Below, piece after piece: positions 26,216 through 33,984 of a stretch of DNA of 64,000 bases. The position numbers were made by a program, and so were the translations under genes. The notes under the pieces are model-generated. The model was not told the DNA's origin and made no database searches. It was given only the letters and a program-made list of their open reading frames with translations. The stretch covers positions 1 through 64,000 of the forward strand of contig NZ_CAMJCX010000002.1 in the NCBI RefSeq assembly GCF_946404245.1, read 5' to 3'. Source of the stretch: an uncultured Methanobrevibacter sp. Its GTDB lineage: Archaea > Methanobacteriota > Methanobacteria > Methanobacteriales > Methanobacteriaceae. Each line of letters begins with the position of its first letter. The first letter of the stretch is position 1.

Positions 26216-26920
26216 ATGTTCGACGGTTTAAGAAGTGAGATTCAGGCTGTAAAAGATAAGGACCCCGCAGCACGTTCTACATTAGAAATATTTTTGTGCT
26301 ATCCGGGTTTTTATGCATTACTGTTCCATAGGGTAAGTCATTGGCTGTGGAATCACTCTCTTAAACTGCTTGCCCGTATGAATTCAAATTTAGCCAGATT
26401 TATAACTGGAATTGAAATCCATCCGGGTGCAACATTCGGCAAAAGAGTTTTCATTGATCACGGAATGGGTGTTGTTGTTGGTGAAACAGCAATTGTTGGC
26501 GATGATGTGCTGATATATCAGGGAGTAATCCTTGGTGGTACCAGTACTGAAAAAACAAAAAGACATCCTACCATTGAAGACGGTGTGATTATCGGAGCAG
26601 GCGCTAAAGTAATGGGTAACATTACAATAGGCAAATATTCCAAGATAGGTACCGGAGCGGTTGTCCTGAAGGATGTTCCTCCGGAATCAACCTGTGTTGG
26701 GGTTCCTGGCCGTATAGTTAAACATAAAGGGGTACGTAAAAAGGTCGACCTTGACCACGACAAGCTTCCTGACCCTGTTGCTGATGCATTCAGAACAATT
26801 GAAAAACATCTTCAGGATAATGACAAGCGTTTTGAAATCTTATTTGACAAGCATGGAATATGTTTGACAGAGGATATCCGAGATGAACAACAAGATTTAG
26901 AGGATTTGTTTAAAAAATAG
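26216..26920 (+). CDS. cysE: Serine O-acetyltransferase
   Basis: 234 residues. The N-terminal helical part ([20 protein letters not shown]) leads into a hexapeptide-repeat domain with [20 protein letters not shown], containing the catalytic His residues, and [14 protein letters not shown]. It acetylates serine for CysK. The leader (26158-26181) carries an ATAAC and a GTTAT half-site 14 bases apart. The ATG follows TTGGAGAT; an HTH gene follows after 11 bp. Confidence 0.94.
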   Translation: MFDGLRSEIQAVKDKDPAARSTLEIFLCYPGFYALLFHRVSHWLWNHSLKLLARMNSNLARFITGIEIHPGATFGKRVFIDHGMGVVVGETAIVGDDVLIYQGVILGGTSTEKTKRHPTIEDGVIIGAGAKVMGNITIGKYSKIGTGAVVLKDVPPESTCVGVPGRIVKHKGVRKKVDLDHDKLPDPVADAFRTIEKHLQDNDKRFEILFDKHGICLTEDIRDEQQDLEDLFKK

Positions 26921-26931
26921 AAGGGATTTTT

Positions 26932-27312
26932 ATGAAACCACCTTGTGAAATCGTAGTATGGTATGTAATACCAGCAATCAGATCAGAACTGGCAAAAGAA
27001 CTATTGAATTTGGGAATGAAACAGAAAGATGTTTCCGAACTCATGGACATCACTCAACCTGCAGTTTCCCAGTACATTACAGATAAAAGAGGCAGCGGAA
27101 TAAAACTTGATGATAATGTAAGAGGCATGATTCATGAATTCGCACGCCAATTGTCTGAAGGTGAAGCAACTAAAGCAGATTTAATTCCAAGAACCTGCAA
27201 AATATGCAAAAACGTAAGGACAATCGATGTTTTGGAACAGCTCAACATTGACAAGTCTGAACTTAGTGAAGATTGTGAAAGTTGCATTGGTTCTGAGCTT
27301 GAAGCAAAGTAA
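26932..27312 (+). CDS. HTH transcriptional regulator with two CxxC pairs
   Basis: 126 residues. Helix-turn-helix MKQKDVSELMDITQPAVSQY spans about residues 28-50 (XRE/COG2522-like), preceded by a conserved PCEIVVWYVIPAIRSELAKE N-terminus. The C-terminal part has CKICKNV and CESCIGSE: two CxxC pairs that could hold zinc or an iron-sulfur cluster and sense redox or sulfur state. It is 11 bp behind cysE, so it is a good candidate for the factor that binds the ATAAC-N4-GTTAT palindromes of cysK and metY (inference). Confidence 0.8.
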   Translation: MKPPCEIVVWYVIPAIRSELAKELLNLGMKQKDVSELMDITQPAVSQYITDKRGSGIKLDDNVRGMIHEFARQLSEGEATKADLIPRTCKICKNVRTIDVLEQLNIDKSELSEDCESCIGSELEAK

Positions 27313-27390
27313 ATTTGTAAAATATTGGAAAATATAGTAAACTATTTAAACTATTAATTACCAATATTTTATTATCCTATTAATTTTAGT

Positions 27391-27462
27391 GGCAAGTTTA
27401 CCGAGTGGCTTAGGTGTGTGGCTGCAGACCATAATACGGGGGTTCAAATCCCTCACTTGCCT
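27391..27462 (+). tRNA. tRNA-Cys (anticodon GCA)
   Basis: A cloverleaf can be folded: acceptor GGCAAGT/ACTTGCC, D arm with GAGTGGCTTAGGT, an anticodon loop CTGCAGA with anticodon GCA, and T arm GGGGG-TTCAAAT-CCCTC. CCA is not encoded. It is located 33 bp before cysS, whose product charges it, a functional pairing. Confidence 0.92.
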
Positions 27463-27494
27463 TTTACAATTACTATTTTTTGAGGTTATTTTTT

Positions 27495-28841
27495 ATGGAA
27501 ATTTATTCAACTTTAACTCGCAGTAAAGAGAATTTTGTGACTATTAATGATAACAGAGTTAACCTATTTGTATGCGGTCCGACCGTTTATGATGATGCTC
27601 ATATCGGACACGGAAGAACATACATATCATTTGATACTATTAAAAGATATCTGGAATTTAAGGGATATGCAGTATTCTATATCCAGAACGTAACTGACAT
27701 TGACGATAAGATTATCAACAGATCAAAAGAAAGCGGAATTCCGGCTGACGTGCTTGCACGCAAGTTTGAAAAACGCTACCGCGAAGATATGCACAAACTG
27801 AATGTGGACGGTGTTAATCTCTTTGCAAGGGCAACCGACCACGTTCCGGAAATTTTAGACCAGATTCAAAGACTGATTGATAAAGGTTATGCTTATGAAA
27901 CCGAAGACGGAGTATACTTTGAAATAGACAAGTTTCCTGAATTCGGTAAGTTATCCAACAGAAACGTTGAAGAGCTTGAATCCCACAGGGACCTTGCTGA
28001 TACAACCAAGAAAAATCCGCAGGACTTTGCACTATGGAAAAAACGTGAAGGTGTGGACGAGCCTACCTGGCCTTCCCCATGGGGAGACGGAAGACCTGGA
28101 TGGCACATTGAAGACACAGCAATCACCGAGTTCTACTTCGGACCTCAGTACGATGCACACGGCGGCGGTCTTGACTTGATTTTCCCTCACCATGAAGCTG
28201 AAATCACACAGATGGAAGCGGTTTCAGGTAAAGCTCCTATGGTTAAATTCTGGCTTCACACTGGATTTTTAAATGTGAACGGGGAAAAGATGTCAAAATC
28301 CCTGCATAACTTCATTACAATCCGTGAACTTCTTGAAGACTGGGATGCTGAAACCTTCAGGTTCTTTGTACTGTCCACTCACTACAGAAGCCCTATTGAC
28401 TTTTCAAAAGATTCACTTCACCAGTCCGAAAAAAGTCTTGATAGAATCAGAAAATACTATGAGCTATTGGATGTTGAAGTAGATGACGGGGAATATGAAT
28501 GCGATGCATTGGCTCCTCACAAAAAAGAGTTCTTTGACAGCATGGATGATGACTTTAACACTCCGAAAGCTATTGCTTCAATATTCGGTCTGATTAATGA
28601 CACCAAAAATGATTTAAGTGATTATTCAGATGAGGATAAAAAAGCTATCAAGGCATTCCTTGATGATGCCGCTCATATTTTTGGAGTTAGCTTTGAGATT
28701 GAAGAGGTCTCTGCAGGATCTGATGATTTGCTTAACTTAATTTCAGAAGTAAGATCAGAGTTAAGAGCTAATAAACAATATGACTTATCTGATAAAATCC
28801 GTGATAACCTGCAGGCATTAGGTTATGAAATTAACGATTAA
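27495..28841 (+). CDS. cysS: Cysteinyl-tRNA synthetase
   Basis: 448 residues from the ATG at 27495, behind GAGGT; the ORF track's start at 27480 is a TTG that overlaps this site. CGPTVYDDAHIGHGRTYISF has the zinc Cys and HIGH motif, and KMSKSLHNFITIREL the KMSKS loop; GGGLDLIFPHHEAEITQ gives zinc ligands. Methanobrevibacter-type methanogens use direct CysRS charging rather than the Sep-tRNA route. Directly preceded by its cognate tRNA. Confidence 0.95.
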   Translation: MEIYSTLTRSKENFVTINDNRVNLFVCGPTVYDDAHIGHGRTYISFDTIKRYLEFKGYAVFYIQNVTDIDDKIINRSKESGIPADVLARKFEKRYREDMHKLNVDGVNLFARATDHVPEILDQIQRLIDKGYAYETEDGVYFEIDKFPEFGKLSNRNVEELESHRDLADTTKKNPQDFALWKKREGVDEPTWPSPWGDGRPGWHIEDTAITEFYFGPQYDAHGGGLDLIFPHHEAEITQMEAVSGKAPMVKFWLHTGFLNVNGEKMSKSLHNFITIRELLEDWDAETFRFFVLSTHYRSPIDFSKDSLHQSEKSLDRIRKYYELLDVEVDDGEYECDALAPHKKEFFDSMDDDFNTPKAIASIFGLINDTKNDLSDYSDEDKKAIKAFLDDAAHIFGVSFEIEEVSAGSDDLLNLISEVRSELRANKQYDLSDKIRDNLQALGYEIND

Positions 28842-28850
28842 GGGAATTTA

Positions 28851-28872
28851 TTTCTCTTCTTTTTTTTATTTT
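28851..28872 (+). terminator. Oligo-T terminator after cysS
   Basis: TTTCTCTTCTTTTTTTTATTTT just after the stop codon. Confidence 0.45.
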
Positions 28873-29007
28873 AATTAAAATTAGTTTTTTTAGAATGGGA
28901 CTTACTTTTTTTTGATAAGATATTTATTTTTTGTATAAAATATTTAAAAAAAGGGAGGTTAAAAGCAGGATGGGTTTTTTTCCGGCTTTTAAATTAGGTC
29001 AATGAAT

Positions 29008-29475
29008 TTATCTTTTTCTTAATACTGCGCCTGCGCCTAATACTGTGGTTACTCCGAGTAAGAGCAGGATTGGGTTACCGGTTGCTAACATGTGGTGAGC
29101 AGCAGTTGCGTTAGCTGTTTGGTTTTGTACAGCTTGTGCGGTTGTGTTTGCGGTTGTGTTTGCGGTTGCGTTGTCAGTTGCGTTTCCGGTTGCATTGGTT
29201 GGTTCTCCTGCTGCTTCGTCGTGTGCGTAGTCAGGATCTATTTCCGGTGCACCTGGGTGTCCGTTTTCCACATTTCCGTTGTACTGGCTTCCAGCCCAGC
29301 CGCCATCATATGCATCATCAATGTCATCGAAGTCAGGGTGGTCGCCAACACCCATGTCGTCTACAGCGCTAAGGTATGTTCCGTCCATGTCAGCATCTGC
29401 TGCGCATACGGCGCCTGCGGATGCAATTACACAAAATATTGCAAGTAATGTTAATAGTTTTTTTGTTATGTTCAT
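29008..29475 (-). CDS. Secreted, sequon-rich small surface protein with TGNPI anchor
   Basis: 155 residues from the ATG at 29475, which follows AAGGGTGAT; the ORF track adds an unlikely upstream part. Signal peptide MNITKKLLTLLAIFCVIASA, a short acidic/Tyr/Gly region, then a run of NAT/NTT/NQT sequons that should be heavily N-glycosylated, and a C-terminal MLATGNPILLLLG anchor ending in RKR. The Ala/Thr/Asn run comes from a simple GTTTGCGGTT-type DNA repeat. It lies within the sulfur gene island but faces the other way. Function: unknown cell-surface protein. Confidence 0.75.
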   Translation of the reverse strand: MNITKKLLTLLAIFCVIASAGAVCAADADMDGTYLSAVDDMGVGDHPDFDDIDDAYDGGWAGSQYNGNVENGHPGAPEIDPDYAHDEAAGEPTNATGNATDNATANTTANTTAQAVQNQTANATAAHHMLATGNPILLLLGVTTVLGAGAVLRKR

Positions 29476-29806
29476 TATAATCACCCTTGAATTTAATTTA
29501 ATTCGAGGCAAGTTAGTTTGTTTTGGAGGAAAAATAACTTGCTTCACACAATTAATTATATAATCAAGACCATATATAAAGTTTTTCGAATGTAAGTGCT
29601 CACTTGCATCTTAAAAAAAGAAAAAAAGCAAAAATAACAGATTATAATAAAAAATAATCTATATGAAACTTTAACTGGTTATATGTCAATTTTTTTGGAG
29701 AGTTTCAATGGTTATTTTCACGGTTTTTCTTGAAGCTTCAAAGTATAGGCTATTTATTTGAATTGCTGGGTCATGTTCAATTTGAATTTTGATTCAATGA
29801 TGAAAT

Positions 29807-29820
29807 ATAACAATGTTTAT
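29807..29820. promoter_or_regulatory. ATAAC-N4-GTTAT operator of metY, imperfect
   Basis: ATAACAATGTTTAT, one base different in the second half. It is the farthest of a row of five sites before metY. Confidence 0.45.
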
Positions 29821-29829
29821 ATACTAAAA

Positions 29830-29843
29830 ATAACAAATGTTAT
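29830..29843. promoter_or_regulatory. ATAAC-N4-GTTAT operator of metY, perfect
   Basis: ATAACAAATGTTAT upstream of the TATA-like region of metY; 20 bp from the next perfect site, so both would be on the same DNA face. Confidence 0.65.
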
Positions 29844-29849
29844 ATCTGT

Positions 29850-29863
29850 ATAACATAAGTTAT
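29850..29863. promoter_or_regulatory. ATAAC-N4-GTTAT operator of metY, perfect
   Basis: ATAACATAAGTTAT; second of the distal perfect pair. Confidence 0.65.
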
Positions 29864-29916
29864 AATTTATTTTTTGTAGTTGTTATTTAGGCATACAAAA
29901 CATTTAAATATAAAAA

Positions 29917-29930
29917 ATAACTATTGTTAT
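29917..29930. promoter_or_regulatory. ATAAC-N4-GTTAT operator of metY, perfect, near the start site
   Basis: ATAACTATTGTTAT lies just after the TATA-like ATTTAAATATAAAA (29902-29915) and is the exact reverse complement of cysK operator 1. An imperfect copy (ATAACACGTGATAT) follows at 29939-29952. Confidence 0.7.
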
Positions 29931-29987
29931 ATAGTAATATAACACGTGATATATTTACTGAAAATTAATTTATATAGGTGATTATTA

Positions 29988-31283
29988 ATGACAAATAAAA
30001 ATTATGGATTAGCAACATTAGGTGTACGCGCAGGTCAACAGCCTGACCCTGTAACCGGGGCCCAAGCAGTTCCGATTTATCAGACAACTTCATACGTATT
30101 CAAAGACTCAGATGAAGCTGCTAGGAGATTCGCCCTTCAAGAATTTGGACAAATTTACTCCAGATTAACCAATCCTACCAGCGATGTATTTGAAGCAAGA
30201 ATAGCTGCTATCGAAGGTGGAAACTCTGGTATTTCAACTGCAAGCGGTCTTGCAGCAATTTCATATGCAATATTAAATGTAACCGAACCTGGAGACAACA
30301 TTGTTTCAGCAGACAACCTCTACGGCGGAACTTACCAATTATTTAATTACACTTTCAAGGATCTCGCAAGAGATGTAAAATTTGTTGACTCTCAGGACTT
30401 GGATGCTTTTGAAGAGGCAATCGATGAGAAGACAAAGGCAATATATGTCGAATCAATCGGAAACCCAAAACTGGACGTCCCTGACTTCGAAGCTCTTGCA
30501 GAAATCGCACATTCACACGACATTCCATTAATCGTTGACAATACTGTCGGTGTAGGTTTAGTCAGGCCACTGGAACATGGTGCGGATGTCATTGCAGCAT
30601 CAGCAACCAAATATGTCGGCGGACACGGTACTGCAATTGGAGGATACATCGTGGATTCAGGTAAATTCAACTGGGGAAACGGCAAGTTTGCAAACTTCAC
30701 AAAACCTGACCCAAGCTACCACGGACTCGTATTCTGGGATGCATTCGGGGATGTTCCGGAACTCGGAAACCTTGCATTCACAGTAAGAATAAGGGCAAGA
30801 CTCTTAAGAGATCTTGGAGCAACCCAGGCACCAGTGCACAGCTTCATATTCCTGCAGGGACTTGAAAGCCTTGACGTCAGGGTAAAAAGACACTCAGAAA
30901 ACGCACTTAAAGTGGCTAAATTCCTCGAATCACACCCTAAAGTCAAATGGGTAAACTATCCTGGACTCGAATCCCATCCAACTTATGAAATCAACAAGAA
31001 ATACCTGAAAGACAACTTTGCGGGAATCTTGGGATTCGGTGTTGAAGGCGGAGAGGAAGCCGGAAGAAAAGTAATCGAAAAACTGGAATTATTCTCAATA
31101 CTTGCAAACATAGGTGATGCAAAAAGCCTTGCAATCCACCCTGCAAGTACAACACATCAGCAATTGTCTCCTGAAGAACAGGAAGCAACAGGTGTAACAC
31201 CGGACTTCATCAGGCTTTCCATAGGTTTGGAGGATGTGGATGACTTAATTGCTGATTTAAGTCAGGCTTTAGACAGTATCTAG
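29988..31283 (+). CDS. metY: O-acetylhomoserine sulfhydrylase-type PLP enzyme
   Basis: 431 residues of the Cys/Met metabolism PLP family. [21 protein letters not shown] matches Met[16 protein letters not shown] and the PLP lysine motif [15 protein letters not shown] are clear, and the end [18 protein letters not shown] is typical. It makes homocysteine from an O-acylhomoserine and sulfide. Methanogens were long thought to make homocysteine otherwise, so substrate use should be tested. The ATG follows GGTGATTATT. Strong palindromic operators lie upstream. Confidence 0.9.
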   Translation: MTNKNYGLATLGVRAGQQPDPVTGAQAVPIYQTTSYVFKDSDEAARRFALQEFGQIYSRLTNPTSDVFEARIAAIEGGNSGISTASGLAAISYAILNVTEPGDNIVSADNLYGGTYQLFNYTFKDLARDVKFVDSQDLDAFEEAIDEKTKAIYVESIGNPKLDVPDFEALAEIAHSHDIPLIVDNTVGVGLVRPLEHGADVIAASATKYVGGHGTAIGGYIVDSGKFNWGNGKFANFTKPDPSYHGLVFWDAFGDVPELGNLAFTVRIRARLLRDLGATQAPVHSFIFLQGLESLDVRVKRHSENALKVAKFLESHPKVKWVNYPGLESHPTYEINKKYLKDNFAGILGFGVEGGEEAGRKVIEKLELFSILANIGDAKSLAIHPASTTHQQLSPEEQEATGVTPDFIRLSIGLEDVDDLIADLSQALDSI

Positions 31284-31354
31284 TTACTGTCTAATCACTT
31301 TAAATTTAAATAATTAAAAATTTTACATATTAAAAAACAATTGGGAGATAAAGA

Positions 31355-32563
31355 ATGTATTTAGACAACTCAGCAACCACTCAAGTTAGTGAGGAAGTAT
31401 TTAAAGAAATGGAACCATATTTCATCGAAGAGTACGGTAACCCTTCAACTCTTTATGGAATCGGTCGTGAATCAAAAAAGGCATTGACTTTGGCTCGTGA
31501 AAGAGTGGCTAAGGCAATCAATGCAAAACCTGATGAAATTATCTTCACAAGCGGAGGATCAGAATCAGATAATCTTGCAATTAAAGGAATTGCATTCAAG
31601 TTATCAAAAAAAGGTAAACATATAATTACCACCAATATTGAACACCCTGCCGTTAAAAACACTTTGGGATTCTTGGAATCCCTGGACTTTAAGGTTACAT
31701 ACCTTCCGGTTAATGAAGAAGGTATCATCAGCGTTGAAGAACTGAAAGAGGCAATCACAGATGAAACAATTTTAATTACCATTATGCATGCCAACAACGA
31801 GCTCGGTACCATTCAGCCTATTGAGGAAATAGGTAAAATCGCTCGTGAAAAAGGCATCAAGTTCCACACTGACGCAGTACAGAGTTTCGGTAAGATTGAA
31901 GTGGATGTTGAGAAATTAAATGTTGACTTGCTTTCTCTATCTTCCCATAAAATCAACGGTCCGAAAGGTGTCGGTGCACTCTACATCAAGAAGGGAACTC
32001 GTGTAGTGCCTCTCATTCATGGAGGGGGCCAGGAAAAAGGAATCAGATCCGGAACTGAAAACGTTCCTGGAATTGTCGGATTCGGAAAAGCCTGTGAATT
32101 GGCAGCTGAAAGATTGGATGAGCATTACGAAAAGTTATCATCAATCCGAGATGAGCTAATTGATAAAGTTTTAACCACCATTCCCGAATCCTACCTGAAC
32201 GGTTCTAAGGAAACCAGACTGCCTAACCTTGTAAACTTCAGATTCAAGGCTATTGAAGGGGAATCATTGATTCTTTTGCTGGACGCTAAAGGTTATCAGG
32301 CATCCACAGGTTCAGCATGCTCTTCCAATACATTGGAAGCGTCACCTGTACTGACTGCATTGGGTCTTGACCCTGTAGATGTGCACGGTTCTTTAAGAAT
32401 ATCCCTGGCACCGGAAAGCGATGCCTTTGATGTGGATGAATTTGTAAATACTATTGCGGAAGCCGTAGGCAGACTAAGGCAAATGTCACCGTTATGGAAT
32501 CAGGAACTTGATTACGATGGTGTAATGTGTAAAAAAGATCACGATGACTGTAGGAGATGTTAA
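31355..32563 (+). CDS. nifS: Cysteine desulfurase, NifS/IscS type
   Basis: 402 residues, class V aminotransferase. The start YLDNSATTQVSEEV, the PLP His in TDAVQSFGK, the lysine motif SLSSHKINGPKGVGALYI, and the catalytic Cys loop STGSACSSNTLEASP are all present. A Cys-rich tail CKKDHDDCRRC is an extension. It supplies persulfide sulfur for clusters or tRNA. nifU follows 2 bp later. The ATG follows TGGGAGAT. Confidence 0.94.
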   Translation: MYLDNSATTQVSEEVFKEMEPYFIEEYGNPSTLYGIGRESKKALTLARERVAKAINAKPDEIIFTSGGSESDNLAIKGIAFKLSKKGKHIITTNIEHPAVKNTLGFLESLDFKVTYLPVNEEGIISVEELKEAITDETILITIMHANNELGTIQPIEEIGKIAREKGIKFHTDAVQSFGKIEVDVEKLNVDLLSLSSHKINGPKGVGALYIKKGTRVVPLIHGGGQEKGIRSGTENVPGIVGFGKACELAAERLDEHYEKLSSIRDELIDKVLTTIPESYLNGSKETRLPNLVNFRFKAIEGESLILLLDAKGYQASTGSACSSNTLEASPVLTALGLDPVDVHGSLRISLAPESDAFDVDEFVNTIAEAVGRLRQMSPLWNQELDYDGVMCKKDHDDCRRC

Positions 32564-32565
32564 TT

Positions 32566-32940
32566 ATGGATTATTCAGAAAAGGTAATGGACCACTTTGC
32601 AAACCCAAGAAACTGTAGGATGATGGAAGACGCCAACGGTGTTGGAACTGTAGGAAACCCGACATGCGGAGACTTGATGACAATCTACATCAAGGTCAAT
32701 GAGGATGAAGTAATCGAGGACATTTCATTCCAGACTTTCGGATGCGGCGCTGCCATTGCAACAAGCAGCATGATTACCGAAATTGCAGTTGGAAAAACTC
32801 TTGAAGAGGCTTTAAAAATCTCAAGAAATGATGTGGCAGAGGAATTGGACGGTCTTCCACCAATCAAGATGCACTGTTCCAACCTTGCGGCAGACGGTCT
32901 TCAGGCAGCTATCGAAAACTACTATGAAAATAACCAGTAG
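32566..32940 (+). CDS. nifU: Iron-sulfur cluster scaffold, IscU/NifU N-terminal type
   Basis: 124 residues from ATG 32566 (the ORF track starts two codons into the previous stop region). MDYSEKVMDHFANPRN matches the family, and three cluster cysteines appear in GNPTCGD, FGCGAAIAT and MHCSNLA. It receives sulfur from NifS to build [2Fe-2S]/[4Fe-4S] clusters. Start behind AGGAGATG inside the end of nifS; the two genes form an operon. Confidence 0.94.
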   Translation: MDYSEKVMDHFANPRNCRMMEDANGVGTVGNPTCGDLMTIYIKVNEDEVIEDISFQTFGCGAAIATSSMITEIAVGKTLEEALKISRNDVAEELDGLPPIKMHCSNLAADGLQAAIENYYENNQ

Positions 32941-33004
32941 GTAACAATAATAATAAATACTTTAAGCAATAAAATAATTTTAATATTTAACGGAGATGTT
33001 TTAT

Positions 33005-33370
33005 ATGGCAAAAATATTAAAATGTAACGAATGCGGAAGTATTATTCAAGTTTTATCTGAAGGCGATGAAAAAGTATGCAACGATCACATGCTTGAATTC
33101 CCTGTTCAAACTGAAGGTGAAAAAGCACCTAAACACAAACCAGTAGTAGAAATCGATGGAGACAAAGTTACCGTTAAAGTCGGTGAAGCAGCTCACCCAA
33201 TGGATGATGACCATTTCATTGAATTTGTCATTGTCGAAGCAGGCGCTGAACAATACGCAAAATGCTTCAAACCTGGAGATGTTGCAGAAGCAACTTTCAC
33301 TGTAAACTCCACAGATGATGTTAAAGCATTAGCATTCTGTAATCAACACGGACTCTGGTCAAGCGAATAA
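33005..33370 (+). CDS. Desulfoferrodoxin/superoxide reductase
   Basis: 121 residues. The N-terminal desulforedoxin knuckle KCNECGSIIQVL is present with a Cys in KVCNDHM, and the superoxide-reducing Fe(His)4Cys site is formed by AAHPMDDDHFI and FCNQHGLW. It reduces superoxide without making oxygen, as usual for anaerobes. The ATG at 33005 lies after GGAGATG; the ORF track uses the ATG within that site. Located after nifSU, fitting a cluster-protection role. Confidence 0.92.
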   Translation: MAKILKCNECGSIIQVLSEGDEKVCNDHMLEFPVQTEGEKAPKHKPVVEIDGDKVTVKVGEAAHPMDDDHFIEFVIVEAGAEQYAKCFKPGDVAEATFTVNSTDDVKALAFCNQHGLWSSE

Positions 33371-33404
33371 GTTTAAAATCCATTTTTAAACTTCTTTTTT
33401 TTCT
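33371..33404 (+). terminator. Hairpin plus oligo-T terminator
   Basis: GTTTAAAA-TCCAT-TTTTAAAC forms a perfect 8-bp stem immediately after the superoxide reductase stop, followed by TTCTTTTTTTTCTTT. Confidence 0.65.
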
Positions 33405-33456
33405 TTAATTTTTTTCATGAAAAATTTTAATTACTTGTTTTAATATAAAATATATC

Positions 33457-33972
33457 GTGTCTAGTTATAGTAAATTAATAATTTTTATTGTTGTTTTAGT
33501 TTTAATTTCAGCAGCTCTCGTTTTCATTGAGAGTTCAACAGACAGCATAAACAAATCCATGCCTGAAATCAGTGATGGAATAGTTCAAGGAGATGCTGAC
33601 TATAATGAGGCTGTTGAACTGGTAAACAATAAGAATTTTTATGAATCAATGGAAAAAGCGGAATCTGCAGGGGATAACTATAATAAAAGTCTATCGAAAT
33701 TGCATGAAATCCAAAGAAATTTCTCTGCCGATGTCAATAAGGTTCATCAGGAGTACATTACCACCACTATCCGTGAACTTGAACTAAAACTCGAAGCTGT
33801 TGATTCATTAAAAGAAGCGATTGAGTGCTTTGAAGTATATTCAAACTACACAGGCAGCAACTATGGTTTTGAAGCCAACGATTACATGAATCAGGCTGTC
33901 GAATATCAGCATCAAAGGGATTCGATCGTAAGCGATAATCCGAATTTATTTAAACAAAATTTTATTATGTGA
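33457..33972 (+). CDS. Membrane-anchored helical protein of unknown function
   Basis: 171 residues, GTG start with no clear ribosome binding site, so probably leaderless. One N-terminal membrane helix (LIIFIVVLVLISAALVFIE) followed by a long mostly helical, acidic outer or inner domain. No catalytic motif or known family. Ends 12 bp before the RecJ-like gene and may be in its operon. Confidence 0.6.
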   Translation: MSSYSKLIIFIVVLVLISAALVFIESSTDSINKSMPEISDGIVQGDADYNEAVELVNNKNFYESMEKAESAGDNYNKSLSKLHEIQRNFSADVNKVHQEYITTTIRELELKLEAVDSLKEAIECFEVYSNYTGSNYGFEANDYMNQAVEYQHQRDSIVSDNPNLFKQNFIM

Positions 33973-33984
33973 TGAGGGATTAAT

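Noticed and set aside
29092-29448. Cys/Val-rich plus-strand ORFs opposite the sequon-rich secreted protein.
   Set aside because: They are shadows of the repetitive GTTTGCGGTT-type sequence; the minus-strand gene has signal peptide, ribosome site and anchor.
29887-29900. TTAGGCATACAAAA before metY as a DtxR-type box.
   Set aside because: Only one half-site matches.
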